A stretch of DNA of 64,000 nucleotides from Treponema putidum. GTDB taxonomy: Bacteria; Spirochaetota; Spirochaetia; Treponematales; Treponemataceae. Location of the stretch: positions 1,907,694-1,971,693 of the forward strand of contig NZ_CP009228.1 of NCBI RefSeq assembly GCF_000755145.1, written 5' to 3'. Under the pieces are notes generated by a model, which worked only from the letters and a program-made list of their open reading frames with translations, ran no database searches and was not told where the DNA came from. Of the stretch, positions 51,116 to 61,091 are shown piece after piece. The position numbers and the translations under genes were made by a program. Numbering within the stretch: position 1 is the first letter of the stretch; each line of letters starts with the position of its first letter.

Positions 51116-52045
51116 ATGAAACTTGAACGCATCCTCGAAATAATCATATATTTATTGAATCATGAAAAGGTTTCCGCAAAATATTTGGCAGAGTATTTTG
51201 ATGTGTCGGTCAGGACTATTCAGCGTGATATGGTAAGCATAGCCGAAGCCGGTATACCCGTATATACCTTGGGTGGAAGGTACGGCGGCTATGCCGTTTT
51301 GGAAAATTATAAAATAAAAAACATCAACATCAAAAACAGCGAACAGCAAATTATTATAAGTGCTTTGGAAAGTCTTGCAACTTCATATACAAATGACAAG
51401 CTCAATTCCTTAATCGAAAAATACAATGCCATTATCGAAAAAGAGGGCGGGCAAAAAGTTTTTTGGGATTTTAGTGTTACAAAAGAAAATAAAAAAGCGC
51501 AAGATTCCAATATGCTTTTGGAAAAAGCTATCGGCGGTAAGAACTATATGGTTTTCGATTACCGCAATTCCGAAGGAAAAACTTCGCATGTTTGTGCGGA
51601 GCCCCTTGCAATTCATTATAAATGGTATGCATGGTATTTGTTTGCATATGTTAAAGAAACAAAAGAGTATCGAACCTTTAAGGTTGCTCGGATGCAAAAC
51701 CTGGTCATCTCAAAAGAAAAATCTTTTATAAAACACGGCGATATACAACAAAGAATGAAAGAAGCCGAGCTGGCGTATTATAAAACCTGCATCGATATAG
51801 AAATTATTTTTTCCGAAAAAGAAATTCCGCTCATCGAAGAATACTTTCCCGACTCCGTTATCGAAAAACTGCCGTCTCAAAAATGTAAAACCCATATTCA
51901 TGTTCCTGCAAAAGAACGGCTGTGGAAGGCCTTACTCCTTAGCTTCGGAGATGCTGTAACCGTCGTTTCTCCAAAAGATTATAAAGAAGAGCTTATAAAA
52001 ACCGCTGGAACTTTTTTATCTAATTACGACAAAAATCTTCTTTGA
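51116..52045 (+). CDS. WYL-domain transcriptional regulator (HTH_11 type)
   Basis: A 309-residue regulator. The N-terminal winged helix (ERILEIIIYLLNHEKVSAKY, LAEYFDVSVRTIQRDMVSIA) is followed by a WYL domain whose core reads AEPLAIHYKWYAWYLFAYVK, with the C-terminal extension WKALLLSFGDAVTVVSPKDY. WYL proteins bind nucleic-acid or nucleotide ligands and often regulate transport, DNA repair or phage-defence genes. It is followed by a coiled-coil gene and then a fragment of a second WYL C terminus at 53036-53125, so the locus has been rearranged. It may control the ABC-2 transporter genes beyond. Confidence 0.82.
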   Translation: MKLERILEIIIYLLNHEKVSAKYLAEYFDVSVRTIQRDMVSIAEAGIPVYTLGGRYGGYAVLENYKIKNINIKNSEQQIIISALESLATSYTNDKLNSLIEKYNAIIEKEGGQKVFWDFSVTKENKKAQDSNMLLEKAIGGKNYMVFDYRNSEGKTSHVCAEPLAIHYKWYAWYLFAYVKETKEYRTFKVARMQNLVISKEKSFIKHGDIQQRMKEAELAYYKTCIDIEIIFSEKEIPLIEEYFPDSVIEKLPSQKCKTHIHVPAKERLWKALLLSFGDAVTVVSPKDYKEELIKTAGTFLSNYDKNLL

Positions 52046-52224
52046 ACTCTGTGTTTTGCTGAAAATAAATAAAAAAGTACTTTTTTTAGATTTTTAGATT
52101 TTTATATTGACATAATAGGAAAACTATGAGACAATTACAAAAACTGGAAATACTTAATTCTTTTATTTTATGGTAGACACTTACCGTAAAAATCATTTTT
52201 TTCATTCTTCATAGGAGGAAAATT

Positions 52225-52977
52225 ATGAAAAAAAAGATAATACTAATATTTGTAATACTTTTATTTTTTATGTTGTTTTTTGTAAATTTGAATGCTGAAG
52301 AACAACTGCTCGTGTTATATCCTGATTCCAGCGATGTCAATTTATTTAATTTATATGAGATTTTGTATAAAGATCTTACTGAAAACTGGTTAGAACCGTA
52401 TATGAAAGCGAAAACGGAAATTGAGAAAACAGAGACAGAAAAGAAACGGGCAGAGCGTGAGTTGGGTAAAGCAAAGTCGGAGAAACAACGAGCCGAACAA
52501 GAATTTAAAAAAGCAGAAGCAGAAAAAAAACGGGCAGAGCAGGAATTTGCAAAGGCTCTTATCGAAATTGAGGCTCAAAAAAATATGAAATTGTCTTTAG
52601 GTAGTATTAATAATATTCTAAAAAACTACCATACATTAACTTCAAAATTGGATAAAACCGACTGGTCTTTATTTTTTAAGAATAAAAACATTAAAGATAT
52701 TTTACAGACACTGGAAAATGATTCGCTTCCGGCTGAGGTTACATCTATTTTTTTAGAATTGAAACTTGATGTAAAAAAAACTGCTTTACAATTAGCTGTA
52801 TTACAATATTGTTTTTTTGTACTAAAATGTGAAAAAATATTTGGGGATAAAATAAAAGAAACAGATCAACCTTCAATAATGTCTGAAATAAGAAAAGCAA
52901 TAAGTATACAGGATTTTAGATTGGTAGAAAAAAATTATTATAATATTGAACGAATTTTAGATGCTGCTAAAGAATAA
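52225..52977 (+). CDS. exported coiled-coil protein
   Basis: A 250-residue protein I do not recognise. The N terminus is a signal peptide or anchor (KKIILIFVILLFFMLFFVNL, then NAEEQLL). Residues 60-115 form a heptad coiled coil with near-repeats KKRAERELGKAKSEKQRAEQ and EFKKAEAEKKRAEQEFAKAL. The C-terminal helical part (SLGSINNILKNYHTLTSKL) is unassigned. AGGAGG precedes the ATG. It lies between an intact WYL gene and a WYL tail fragment, so it looks inserted there. Confidence 0.6.
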   Translation: MKKKIILIFVILLFFMLFFVNLNAEEQLLVLYPDSSDVNLFNLYEILYKDLTENWLEPYMKAKTEIEKTETEKKRAERELGKAKSEKQRAEQEFKKAEAEKKRAEQEFAKALIEIEAQKNMKLSLGSINNILKNYHTLTSKLDKTDWSLFFKNKNIKDILQTLENDSLPAEVTSIFLELKLDVKKTALQLAVLQYCFFVLKCEKIFGDKIKETDQPSIMSEIRKAISIQDFRLVEKNYYNIERILDAAKE

Positions 52978-53035
52978 AATATAGATTTTTTCTAAAACTC
53001 TAATTGATCTTTACCATATAACCTTTAGCTCTATA

Positions 53036-53125
53036 ATGAAAAACTTAAACCTTGTACCTGCCAAAGAGTATCTGGCGGAGCTTATACAAATTTCTCAAAA
53101 GTTTTTATCTAATTACGACATATAG
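53036..53125 (+). pseudogene. C-terminal remnant of a second WYL regulator
   Basis: A 29-codon frame reading LVPAKEYLAELIQISQKFLS, NYDI. It matches the end of the intact WYL protein (VVSPKDYKEELIKTAGTFLS, NYDKNLL). It lies 58 bp after the coiled-coil gene and just before the ABC-2 genes. It marks a former tandem copy. Confidence 0.6.
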
Positions 53126-53184
53126 CTGTCGCCGTCCTGTGATAATGTATTTGGTATAGATTATTTTTGGACGGATACAGTGTG

Positions 53185-53973
53185 ATGAAAAAATATCTTT
53201 TAATATTAAAAGCCTATTTTAAAGGTTCTCTTATGAACTTGATGGAATATAAGTTCAATTTTATAAGCGGCGGAACCTTTGAACTCGTATGGCTCTTTAT
53301 GTATCTCATTTTTATAGATACGATTTTTATTCATACCGAAACGGTAAACGGCTGGGATAAGTACCGAATGCTGATGCTGACCTTTCAAGGCGGACTTATG
53401 GATGCCGTTTTTACTTTTTTGATAGTGCCTGGATTAAAAAGATTGCCCGAAATGATTAATACCGGCACCTTGGATTTTATATTATTAAAACCATTGAATC
53501 AGCGTTTTACTATTTCATTTAATGAGTTCGATATTCCGCAAATAAAAAATATTATCATAAATATTACCGGTTTGATGTATTGTTTTATAAAACTGAATAT
53601 ACGGATGACTCCTTTAAAATTATTACTGTATATTTTACTTTCGTTGAACGGCTTTTTTTTGATTTATTCGATTATGTTTATATTGATGAGTTTGGCTTTT
53701 TGGTTTATGCGGATGGATATTGTTATGGGCATAGGTTCCGAGCTGATTACCATCGGAAATAAACCTATGCAGATATATCCGCGGCTGCTTCAAAAAATTC
53801 TTATCTTTGTCATTCCGCTGTTTGTATGTTTTAATTTTCCTATTTTGTTTGCCGTTAAAGACTTATCCATTGGTTATATTCTATATTCTTTTGCGGCAAG
53901 TTTTATATTTTTTTTATTATCGAATTTTATTTTTAAAAAAGGAGTAAGGCGTTATGTCGGATCGGGCAGTTAG
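53185..53973 (+). CDS. ABC-2 type permease, DUF990-like
   Basis: A 262-residue polytopic membrane protein with six hydrophobic segments, beginning YLLILKAYFKGSLMNLMEYK and FNFISGGTFELVWLFMYLIF. It resembles the ABC-2 permease family 6 (DUF990), which works as a pair with a second permease and one ATPase. The start at 53185 is preferred. It overlaps the ATPase gene by 20 bp. The second permease follows the ATPase, giving the usual permease-ATPase-permease order. Likely exports a small molecule; the cargo is unknown. Confidence 0.78.
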   Translation: MKKYLLILKAYFKGSLMNLMEYKFNFISGGTFELVWLFMYLIFIDTIFIHTETVNGWDKYRMLMLTFQGGLMDAVFTFLIVPGLKRLPEMINTGTLDFILLKPLNQRFTISFNEFDIPQIKNIIINITGLMYCFIKLNIRMTPLKLLLYILLSLNGFFLIYSIMFILMSLAFWFMRMDIVMGIGSELITIGNKPMQIYPRLLQKILIFVIPLFVCFNFPILFAVKDLSIGYILYSFAASFIFFLLSNFIFKKGVRRYVGSGS

Positions 53974-54985
53974 TAACGAAAAAATTATTGTTGCAGAAAA
54001 TATCTGCAAAAGTTATGCATATTATCAAAAAGATGCGGGACTTAAAGGCAGTATTAAAAATTTGTTTAAACGTAAAAAACTATATAAACCTGCGGTTAAA
54101 AATCTTTTCTTTGAAATTGCTCAAGGTTCGATAACGGGCTTAATCGGTTTAAACGGTGCAGGCAAAACGACAACACTTAAAATGTTATCCGGTTTGATAT
54201 TGCCGACAGAAGGAAGCCTTACCGTCTTACAGCACAATCCTTTTGAAAAGAAAAAAGAATATCTTAGGCAAATTTCGATGGTGATGGGAAACAAGAGTCA
54301 GCTCTGGTGGGATTTGCCTGCCGTTGATTCTTTTGAGCTTAATAAAACCATTTACGAGGTTGAAGATGCCGATTACAAAAAGACGCTGCACACAATGATT
54401 GAAATACTCGGCGTACAAAAACAGGTGAATGTTCAGGTGAGAAGACTGTCTTTAGGAGAGAGAATGAAAATGGAATTGATAGCGGCTTTAATTCACAAAC
54501 CGAAACTTATTTTTCTTGATGAACCGACAATAGGCCTTGATATAATTACGCAATATAACATAAGGGATTTTCTAAAACATTATTGCAATAAATATCATGC
54601 AAGCCTCATACTGACAAGTCATAATTTTAACGATATTGTTTCCCTTTGTACGGAATTGATTTTAATAAATAAGGGAGAAAAAATATATTCCGATTCTTTT
54701 ATTAACTTTAAAAATGAATTTTTAAATAAAAAATATTTTATATTAAAATTAAAATTCTTGCAAGCGGATAAAATTATAAAAACCTTGCAAGAAAAAGGTA
54801 ATTTTTTTGCAGAAAAAACTGCAGAAGATACGGTTAAAATTTCTGCTGACTCAACTGCGAGTTTGGATATATTAAAAAATATTTCCAATGATTTTATTGA
54901 AGAGTTAAGTGATATTACCATTGAAAATATTTCGATGGAAGATGTTATCAGAAGATTGTATACATCGAGTGAGGACATACTATGA
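53954..54985 (+). CDS. ABC transporter ATP-binding protein (ABC-2 type)
   Basis: A 343-residue ATPase. Walker A is ITGLIGLNGAGKTTTLKMLS, the signature is VRRLSLGERMKMELIAALIH, Walker B is PKLIFLDEPTIGLD, and the switch His is in ILTSHNFNDIVSL. The long insertion before Walker A (YQKDAGLKGSIKNLFKRKKL) and the C-terminal 100-residue extension are typical of ATPases that pair with DUF990 permeases. The 3' end overlaps the second permease by 4 bp (ATGA). Confidence 0.85.
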   Translation: MSDRAVSNEKIIVAENICKSYAYYQKDAGLKGSIKNLFKRKKLYKPAVKNLFFEIAQGSITGLIGLNGAGKTTTLKMLSGLILPTEGSLTVLQHNPFEKKKEYLRQISMVMGNKSQLWWDLPAVDSFELNKTIYEVEDADYKKTLHTMIEILGVQKQVNVQVRRLSLGERMKMELIAALIHKPKLIFLDEPTIGLDIITQYNIRDFLKHYCNKYHASLILTSHNFNDIVSLCTELILINKGEKIYSDSFINFKNEFLNKKYFILKLKFLQADKIIKTLQEKGNFFAEKTAEDTVKISADSTASLDILKNISNDFIEELSDITIENISMEDVIRRLYTSSEDIL

Positions 54986-55773
54986 GCTCCTATTACAAAG
55001 TTTTTAAAATAAGTTTGGCAAATCGATTGGAATATAGAGTTAATTTTATTTCCGGATTTTTATTTTCACTGTTTCCTTTTACAGTTAATGTATTGTTATG
55101 GATTGCCGTCAGTTATCAAAGTAAAGATATACCTTTTAAAGCAAACGGTATATTATCGTATTACTTTTTGACTTTGATAACCTACAATATTACTTCAACG
55201 GTTTCCGTATTTAAAATTTCCGATGATATAAGGCTCGGCACACTCAATCAGTATCTTATAAAACCGTATAATTATGCACTGTATCAACTTGCTTCCGATT
55301 TACCTCATCGTTTTATTTTCATTGTTATGAATGCAATTCCGATTACGGTTTTATATTTTTTGCTGCAAAGATATTTTGTGTTTACACTATCATTATGGAA
55401 GGCTTTATTTTTTGTCTTCTTTTTGATCGCAGGTTATCTCATCAATTTTTTAATCGATTTTTTGATAGCACTCTATAGTTTTTATTTTTCGCGTGTTTCT
55501 TCACTCTATACATCGATACGGGTACTTAAAAATATTTCTGCCGGTATTATTTTTCCGCTTGTCCTTTTACCCGAATCGGTGTTTAGTCTTTTAAAGAACT
55601 TACCCTTTGCCTTTATTTCCCATATTCCGGTAAGCCTTTTACTCGATGATGTTCCGCTATGCACCGCTTTTATTTCCTTATGTAAAAGTTTAGGCTGGAT
55701 AACGCTGCTTGCTATTTTCTGTACAATAGTATGGAAAAGAGGAATGAAAATCTATTCCGCCTATGGAGGATAG
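54982..55773 (+). CDS. ABC-2 type permease, second subunit
   Basis: A 263-residue membrane protein with about six hydrophobic segments, in the same family as the permease at 53185 (compare YKVFKISLANRLEYRVNFIS with its start, and GTLNQYLIKPYNYALYQLAS with GTLDFILLKPLNQRFTISFN). It forms the heterodimeric channel with that permease. ATGA overlap with the ATPase gene shows translational coupling. It converges on the AraC-type gene 18 bp downstream. Confidence 0.78.
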   Translation: MSSYYKVFKISLANRLEYRVNFISGFLFSLFPFTVNVLLWIAVSYQSKDIPFKANGILSYYFLTLITYNITSTVSVFKISDDIRLGTLNQYLIKPYNYALYQLASDLPHRFIFIVMNAIPITVLYFLLQRYFVFTLSLWKALFFVFFLIAGYLINFLIDFLIALYSFYFSRVSSLYTSIRVLKNISAGIIFPLVLLPESVFSLLKNLPFAFISHIPVSLLLDDVPLCTAFISLCKSLGWITLLAIFCTIVWKRGMKIYSAYGG

Positions 55774-55790
55774 TATGTATAAAAATCAAA

Positions 55791-56738
55791 TTACAAATCC
55801 CTCCGCATCCGGCTTGGAGTAATGCCGTAGGTTTCCTTAAAGGCTTTTTGAAAATAGCCGTCTCCGTAATAGCCGACCGCTTGTGCTATTTCTATAATGG
55901 ATAAGCTATCATCATAAAGGAGTTCGAGGGCCTTTGTCATTCTTATTTTTTGAGTGTATCCGTTTATCGTCGCGTTAAAACAATCTTTAAAACCGGTTAC
56001 CAGTTTTTGCTGATTGATGGCAAACTTTTTGGCAAGTTCGGCAATCGTAACATGATCTGCAAAGTGTTCTTCTATAAAAGTTTTTACTTCTTTAAGGACG
56101 GCCTTGTCTTTTTGAGAAAGGTGCACATTTATTGCCGGTTTTGCTTTATAAATATAATCATATAGAAGAGAAAAAACTTCCAAACATTTACCTTGAATAT
56201 AGAGCTTTAAAGCTCCTCCTTCCAATGTACATTCTTTAAGACTGTTGCAAATTGCGGTTATTTTCGGAATGACAATCGGTTCGGGATTAAGTACGCATGC
56301 TGCTCTTTCAAAAAAATCCTCTTCCAATGTGATAGGCAAAGAAGAAAAAAACTTTTCCCGAAAGCCGAAACCTATATTGATAAACCGTACATGAGGTTCA
56401 ATCCTCTTATATCCGTAAAAACTAAAAGTATTGACATAGGCATTAAGCCCGTATTCAAATTCGCAAGACTTTTCTTTTTTTTCATAATAGGAGGCGAGCC
56501 CGGTGTAATATTGCCCAAGTTCGATAATTCTTTCATTTACATTATCCGCCTTGATAACAAGAGGCCGGTACAGTGTACAATCGGAAATAGTCGCCACAGC
56601 CGTTTCGGTATCTCCCAAGATGGAAAAACCGCCTGAGCCTTTTTCTTCATCCAATATATAATCCCTTCTTCCATCTTTTAAATGCTTGATAAAGCCGAAA
56701 TGTTCAAAGTCCTCCCAATAATCTTCAACCGTACGCAT
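55791..56738 (-). CDS. AraC-family regulator of the uptake locus
   Basis: A 315-residue regulator. The N-terminal ligand domain is unassigned. The C-terminal 100 residues form the two-helix AraC DNA-binding domain (LKEVKTFIEEHFADHVTIAE, LAKKFAINQQKLVTGFKDCF, IIEIAQAVGYYGDGYFQKAF, KETYGITPSRMRRDL). Layout and position recall PchR/YbtA-type activators that sense siderophore complexes and sit next to ABC importers. It diverges from the half-transporter genes across a 200 bp region with a promoter and an inverted repeat. AGAGG precedes its ATG. Confidence 0.82.
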   Translation of the reverse strand: MRTVEDYWEDFEHFGFIKHLKDGRRDYILDEEKGSGGFSILGDTETAVATISDCTLYRPLVIKADNVNERIIELGQYYTGLASYYEKKEKSCEFEYGLNAYVNTFSFYGYKRIEPHVRFINIGFGFREKFFSSLPITLEEDFFERAACVLNPEPIVIPKITAICNSLKECTLEGGALKLYIQGKCLEVFSLLYDYIYKAKPAINVHLSQKDKAVLKEVKTFIEEHFADHVTIAELAKKFAINQQKLVTGFKDCFNATINGYTQKIRMTKALELLYDDSLSIIEIAQAVGYYGDGYFQKAFKETYGITPSRMRRDL

Positions 56739-56852
56739 GTTTACCTCTTCTCTTTTTAAAGTTTTTCTGTTCTATTTGAAGATTATAATAGTATATTTGA
56801 CTTAAAAAGTCAAGTATTTTTATATTTTCTTTCTTATTTGAAGAAATTCTTG

Positions 56853-56912
56853 TTGACAAAAATTCTTATAACGGCTAGAATAAGGTAGTAAAATAAGTTA
56901 GCGATGACTAAC
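56853..56912 (+). promoter_or_regulatory. promoter and inverted repeat before the half-ABC transporter genes
   Basis: TTGACA (56853-56858), 17 bp, TAGAAT (56876-56881). The inverted repeat GTTAG-N6-CTAAC (56897-56912) lies just after the likely transcript start. It could bind the divergent AraC protein or a metal-responsive repressor. Confidence 0.5.
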
Positions 56913-56937
56913 CGAGTTTTTTGAAATGGAGCATTTT

Positions 56938-58725
56938 GTGAATAAAAAATCAAAAGGAATATTCGACAGTGTTTTTTATTATTCAAATAAAGGAAAACCG
57001 TTTCTTATTGCAAGCATTTTTTTATCTACGGTAGGAATGTTATGCAATGCCGTTCCCTATATATCGGTATATTTTATAGGCAAAATATTTTTAACCGGCG
57101 GAGAAAGGGACGGCGTTTTCTTTTGGATAATGGTTGCAGGTGCTGCCGTTTTATGTAATTTAATTTTTTCATTTTTAGGCAGTTTGGGCTGCCATAGAGT
57201 GGCATTTAAAATTTTATATGGGTATCGAATTAAGCTGATGGAACATTTAGGAAAATTACCGCTCGGCTTTTTTTCCAAAAACACAAGCGGCTCCATTCAA
57301 AAAATAATGGATGAAAATATCGAAAAATTAGAAGGGGTTATCGCTCACATGCTGCCTGATTTGACGGGTTCCTTTGTTGTGCTGGTGTTACTCTTATTAG
57401 GAATTGCCTATCTTAATTGGCTTATGGCAATTACGGTGCTCATTTCGGTGGTGCTTGCCTTTTTCTTTCAGGCTTTGATTTTTGGCGGAGAAAAAGCAAA
57501 AGAAAGATATGCAAACTATATGAAACTTTCGGCAGATATTACCGGTCATTTTTCAGAGTATGTAAAAGGAATGGCGGAAGTAAAACTGTTTGGACGGGCA
57601 GGCGGCATATCAAAAAATTTGGAGCACAGCCTTGACGGATGTCTTGACTGGGAAATAACCAATTATAAAAGATCCGCTTTTTTTATGAGCATGTATAAAA
57701 GTATTATCCTATCTCTTCTTAGCTTTGTCGTTCCGGTCGGCGGTTTTTTGATTTTTAAAAATCCTGCAGGAGATACGGTTTTATCGGTTATTATGGCATT
57801 GATTATCGTACCTGCACTGTACGACCCGCTTTTAACCTGTATAGATTATGCAAATCAAATCAACTTTGCAAAAGCAGGCCTTGTGCAGATAGACGGTATT
57901 TTAAATGAGCCCGTTTTTAAAGCAAAAAATAATGAGGAAAAAGAAAAGGGTGCGGCGGTGCATTTTGATTCGGTTTCATTTTCGTATCAAAGTGAGGCAG
58001 ACCCCTTACGGAAGCAAGCTCTTGATACCGTTTCATTTACTTGTAATGAAAATGAGATGACTGCTTTGGTCGGAGAATCGGGAAGCGGAAAATCCACCAT
58101 AGGGCAGTTGCTTTTACGGTTTTGGGATGTGCATGAAGGATGTATAAAGATCGGCGGAAAGGATATAAAAAGCTTTGATACGGAAGACTTAATGGAAAAA
58201 ATCGCCTTTGTTTTCCAAGACACTCATATCTTTTCGGATACGGTACGAAACAATATTTCGATGAATAAAAACTGCTCCGATGAAACAATAATCGAAGCGG
58301 CGAAAAAGGCGAGATGCCACGATTTTATTATGAACCTTCCCGATAAATATGACACCCTAATTGGTTCGGGGAATATAAAGCTGTCAGGCGGAGAAGCTCA
58401 ACGGATTTCGATAGCACGGGCTTTTTTAAAAGATTCTAAAATAGTTATTTTGGACGAAACCTTGGCCTATACCGATGCGGAAAATGAAAACTTGATACAG
58501 GAAGCAATTAGAAATCTTATTAAAGATAAAACGGTCATTGTCATTGCGCACCGGCTGAAAAGCATTATGGATGCGGATAAGATTATCGTTTTAAGAGAAG
58601 GAAAAATTATAGAAGAAGGCACGCACAAAAGCCTTATGGAAAAAGACGGAGCATATAAAACGCTGTGGAATTTACAGTTTGAAGCGGAAACATGGGAAAT
58701 AGCAAGCAAGGGAGGTGAACTGTAA
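56938..58725 (+). CDS. half ABC transporter (exporter fold), first of a heterodimer
   Basis: A 595-residue protein with a six-helix transmembrane domain (FLIASIFLSTVGMLCNAVPY onward), then an ATPase: Walker A MTALVGESGSGKSTIGQLLL, signature NIKLSGGEAQRISIARAFL, Walker B IVILDETLAYTD, switch His VIVIAHRLKSI. The start is the GTG at 56938 because GGAG lies 7 bp before it; an ATG at 56926 overlaps that site. The next gene begins on its stop codon (TAATG). The pair resembles YbtP/YbtQ-type importers with exporter fold. Confidence 0.8.
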   Translation: MNKKSKGIFDSVFYYSNKGKPFLIASIFLSTVGMLCNAVPYISVYFIGKIFLTGGERDGVFFWIMVAGAAVLCNLIFSFLGSLGCHRVAFKILYGYRIKLMEHLGKLPLGFFSKNTSGSIQKIMDENIEKLEGVIAHMLPDLTGSFVVLVLLLLGIAYLNWLMAITVLISVVLAFFFQALIFGGEKAKERYANYMKLSADITGHFSEYVKGMAEVKLFGRAGGISKNLEHSLDGCLDWEITNYKRSAFFMSMYKSIILSLLSFVVPVGGFLIFKNPAGDTVLSVIMALIIVPALYDPLLTCIDYANQINFAKAGLVQIDGILNEPVFKAKNNEEKEKGAAVHFDSVSFSYQSEADPLRKQALDTVSFTCNENEMTALVGESGSGKSTIGQLLLRFWDVHEGCIKIGGKDIKSFDTEDLMEKIAFVFQDTHIFSDTVRNNISMNKNCSDETIIEAAKKARCHDFIMNLPDKYDTLIGSGNIKLSGGEAQRISIARAFLKDSKIVILDETLAYTDAENENLIQEAIRNLIKDKTVIVIAHRLKSIMDADKIIVLREGKIIEEGTHKSLMEKDGAYKTLWNLQFEAETWEIASKGGEL

Positions 58726-60469
58726 TGAAAGAACTTATAAGAAAATTTACAATGGGGCATCCCAAACAAATGACGGAACCGGTGATATGGTATTTTTTGG
58801 AAGGCTTCACCGTCGGTTTTCCGGCAGTAGCGGTTTATTTTGCAATTAATCTTTTTATTACATATTTTAATAATCCTGCAATCATCTTTGATAAGGGATA
58901 TTGGAATATAGCCCTCTGGCTTGCAGGTTTTTTCCTTTTGCAGTTGACGGTCAGTACGGTTACCTTTTTAAAAACCTTTCTTCCCGGTGCCCGTAACTCT
59001 GCACAGAACAAAAAAGACTTTATTCAAAAAATAAAAAGATTACCGCTCGGTTTTTTTCTAAAACCCGTTCCGGAGAACTTATCAATACATTTACCGGAGA
59101 TTTTTTAGCGATTGAGCAGGGTATGGTCGGCACTTTTACGGGATTGTTCGGTGTTGTTTTTTCCTGCATCTTAACATCGGTTTTTATGTTTTGGTTTAAT
59201 TGGAAAATGGCGCTTGCCTTTTATATTGCACTCCCGATTTCCGCAATTATTATTTTAATTTCTTTTAAGGTATTGGGAAACTTAATTGTAAGCTCAAGAA
59301 CGGCAAAAGATAATACTGCAGAAGCGCTCAATGAATATCTTTCCGGTATGAAAATTCTTAGGAGCTACAATCAAATAGGAAAGGGTTTTTCCAAACTTGA
59401 AGATGCCTACAAAAACCTAAAAGATATCAGCATAAGGGGAGAAACATTGGGCGGCTCCTTTTTAGGTTTTGCCTTAACATTTGCACGGGCAGGGCTTCCG
59501 CTTATGTGTTTTGCCGGAACCTATCTTATTGTCGGCGGCGAAATAGGCTTAACCGAATTTTTAAGTATCATTATTATCGGCACCAAAATCATAAGTCCGC
59601 TTCTTACATGGATTCGGTACACCGCCATTCTTAGAATGCAGTATGTCAGTGCAACAAGAATCGACAATGTTATGAGGAAAAAAGAATTAGGCGGTGAAAA
59701 ATCAATAGAAATAAAAGATTTGGGCGATATTGAGTTTGAACATACGGGTTTTTCATATTTACAAGGGAAAAATGTTATTGATGATATATCCTGCATTTTT
59801 AAGAAAAACTCTCTTACCGCCATTGTGGGGCCGAGCGGCGGAGGAAAATCCACCATATTAAAACTTATCGCACAGTTTTGGGATGTAAACTCAGGAAGTA
59901 TAAAAATCGGCGGTGTTTCACTCAATGAAATAAATCCCGATCACTGGCTTAAACATATTTCAATGGTACTGCAAGAGGTCTATCTTTTCCATGACACCAT
60001 AAGAGAAAACATTATGTTCGGAAACAAAAACGCAACGGAAGAAGATATGATTCGCGCTTCCAAACTAGCAGGCTGTCATGAGTTTATAGAAAAACTGCCT
60101 GAAGGATATAACACCATTGTAGGTGAAGGCGGTTCTACCTTATCGGGCGGTGAAAAGCAAAGGATTTCAATTGCCAGAGCAATTCTTAAAAACGCACCGA
60201 TTTTATTACTTGATGAACCTACAGCGAGCTTAGACTCAAAAAATGAAGTATTGGTTCAAAAGGCCATATCAAACTTGGTTAAAGATAAAACCGTCATCAT
60301 GATTGCCCATCGCTTAAAAACCATAAAGAACGCTGACAAGATTATCGTTTTGGATAAGGGCCGCATTGTGGAAGAAGGCAGACACTCCGAATTGCTGGAG
60401 AAGCAAGGACTGTACGCACGGCTGTGGCATTTACAAAATAAATCAAAAGAATGGAAGATTTCATTATAG
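58725..60469 (+). CDS. half ABC transporter, second of the heterodimer, frame broken at a T7 run
   Basis: The N-terminal 110 residues (to RLPLGFF) and the rest lie in frames one base apart. Adding one T to the T7 run at 59051-59057 gives PLGFFSKTRSGELINTFTGD, FLAIEQGMVGTFTGLF, the expected transmembrane sequence, and a 581-residue protein. ATPase motifs: Walker A LTAIVGPSGGGKSTILKLIA, signature GSTLSGGEKQRISIARAIL, Walker B ILLLDEPTASLD. Partner of the gene at 56938. As with the other split genes, the missing base is most likely a sequencing undercall. Confidence 0.82.
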
Positions 60470-60488
60470 AGCTTCGGGAGGAATACAA

Positions 60489-61088
60489 ATGAATAAGAAA
60501 ATCGGATTAAAGGATATTGTCCTTATTACATTGCTTACCGCCATTATGATCGGCATACAAACGGTAGTATTAATGCCGTTTATAACAAATCTAAAATTTG
60601 TTATTTGGTTTGTAGGCGGAATCGATGGGGTATTGTGCGGCATCATTTATTGTTTGATGATAGCAAAGGCTCCTAAATTGGGAACGGCTTTTATATTCTC
60701 GTTTATTTTTGCCGTGTACTATTTTTTTGTAAATAGTATGATTATTATCAGTGCAATGATAGCCGGTGCAGGCTTGGTTATGGAACTTATCCTGTGGAAC
60801 AACGGCTATAAGAATAAAATAAAAGCAACTATTGCATATGTACTGTTCGGTTTGACGATAATGCTGGCTCCCAATGTGCTTATTTTTTTGCAAAAAGATG
60901 CGATGATTGCAGGATTACAGGCAAATGGATTGACACAAGAATATATTGATTCGATATTCGCAGTTTATAGTGCTGAAAATATAGGCATCGGTATGCTTCT
61001 TACTGCTATCGGCTCCATTGCGGGTACGCAAATCGGGTATCGAGCATTGAATAGATATTTTATTTCCGGCGGAATGGTAGAAAAATAA
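60489..61088 (+). CDS. ECF transporter S component, Trep_Strep family
   Basis: A 199-residue, six-helix membrane protein (KDIVLITLLTAIMIGIQTVV onward) of the Trep_Strep family, found as the substrate-binding S subunit of energy-coupling-factor transporters in treponemes and streptococci. CGGGAGG precedes the ATG at 60489, 20 bp after the half-transporter stop. It is followed at 3 bp by the T component. The substrate is unknown; the partner exporter-fold pair suggests a metallophore or cofactor. Confidence 0.8.
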   Translation: MNKKIGLKDIVLITLLTAIMIGIQTVVLMPFITNLKFVIWFVGGIDGVLCGIIYCLMIAKAPKLGTAFIFSFIFAVYYFFVNSMIIISAMIAGAGLVMELILWNNGYKNKIKATIAYVLFGLTIMLAPNVLIFLQKDAMIAGLQANGLTQEYIDSIFAVYSAENIGIGMLLTAIGSIAGTQIGYRALNRYFISGGMVEK

Positions 61089-61091
61089 GGT

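Noticed and set aside
56897-56912. DtxR/IdeR box
   Set aside because: The arms GTTAG and CTAAC match, but the spacing is 6 instead of 1 and the outer TTAG/CTAA bases are missing.
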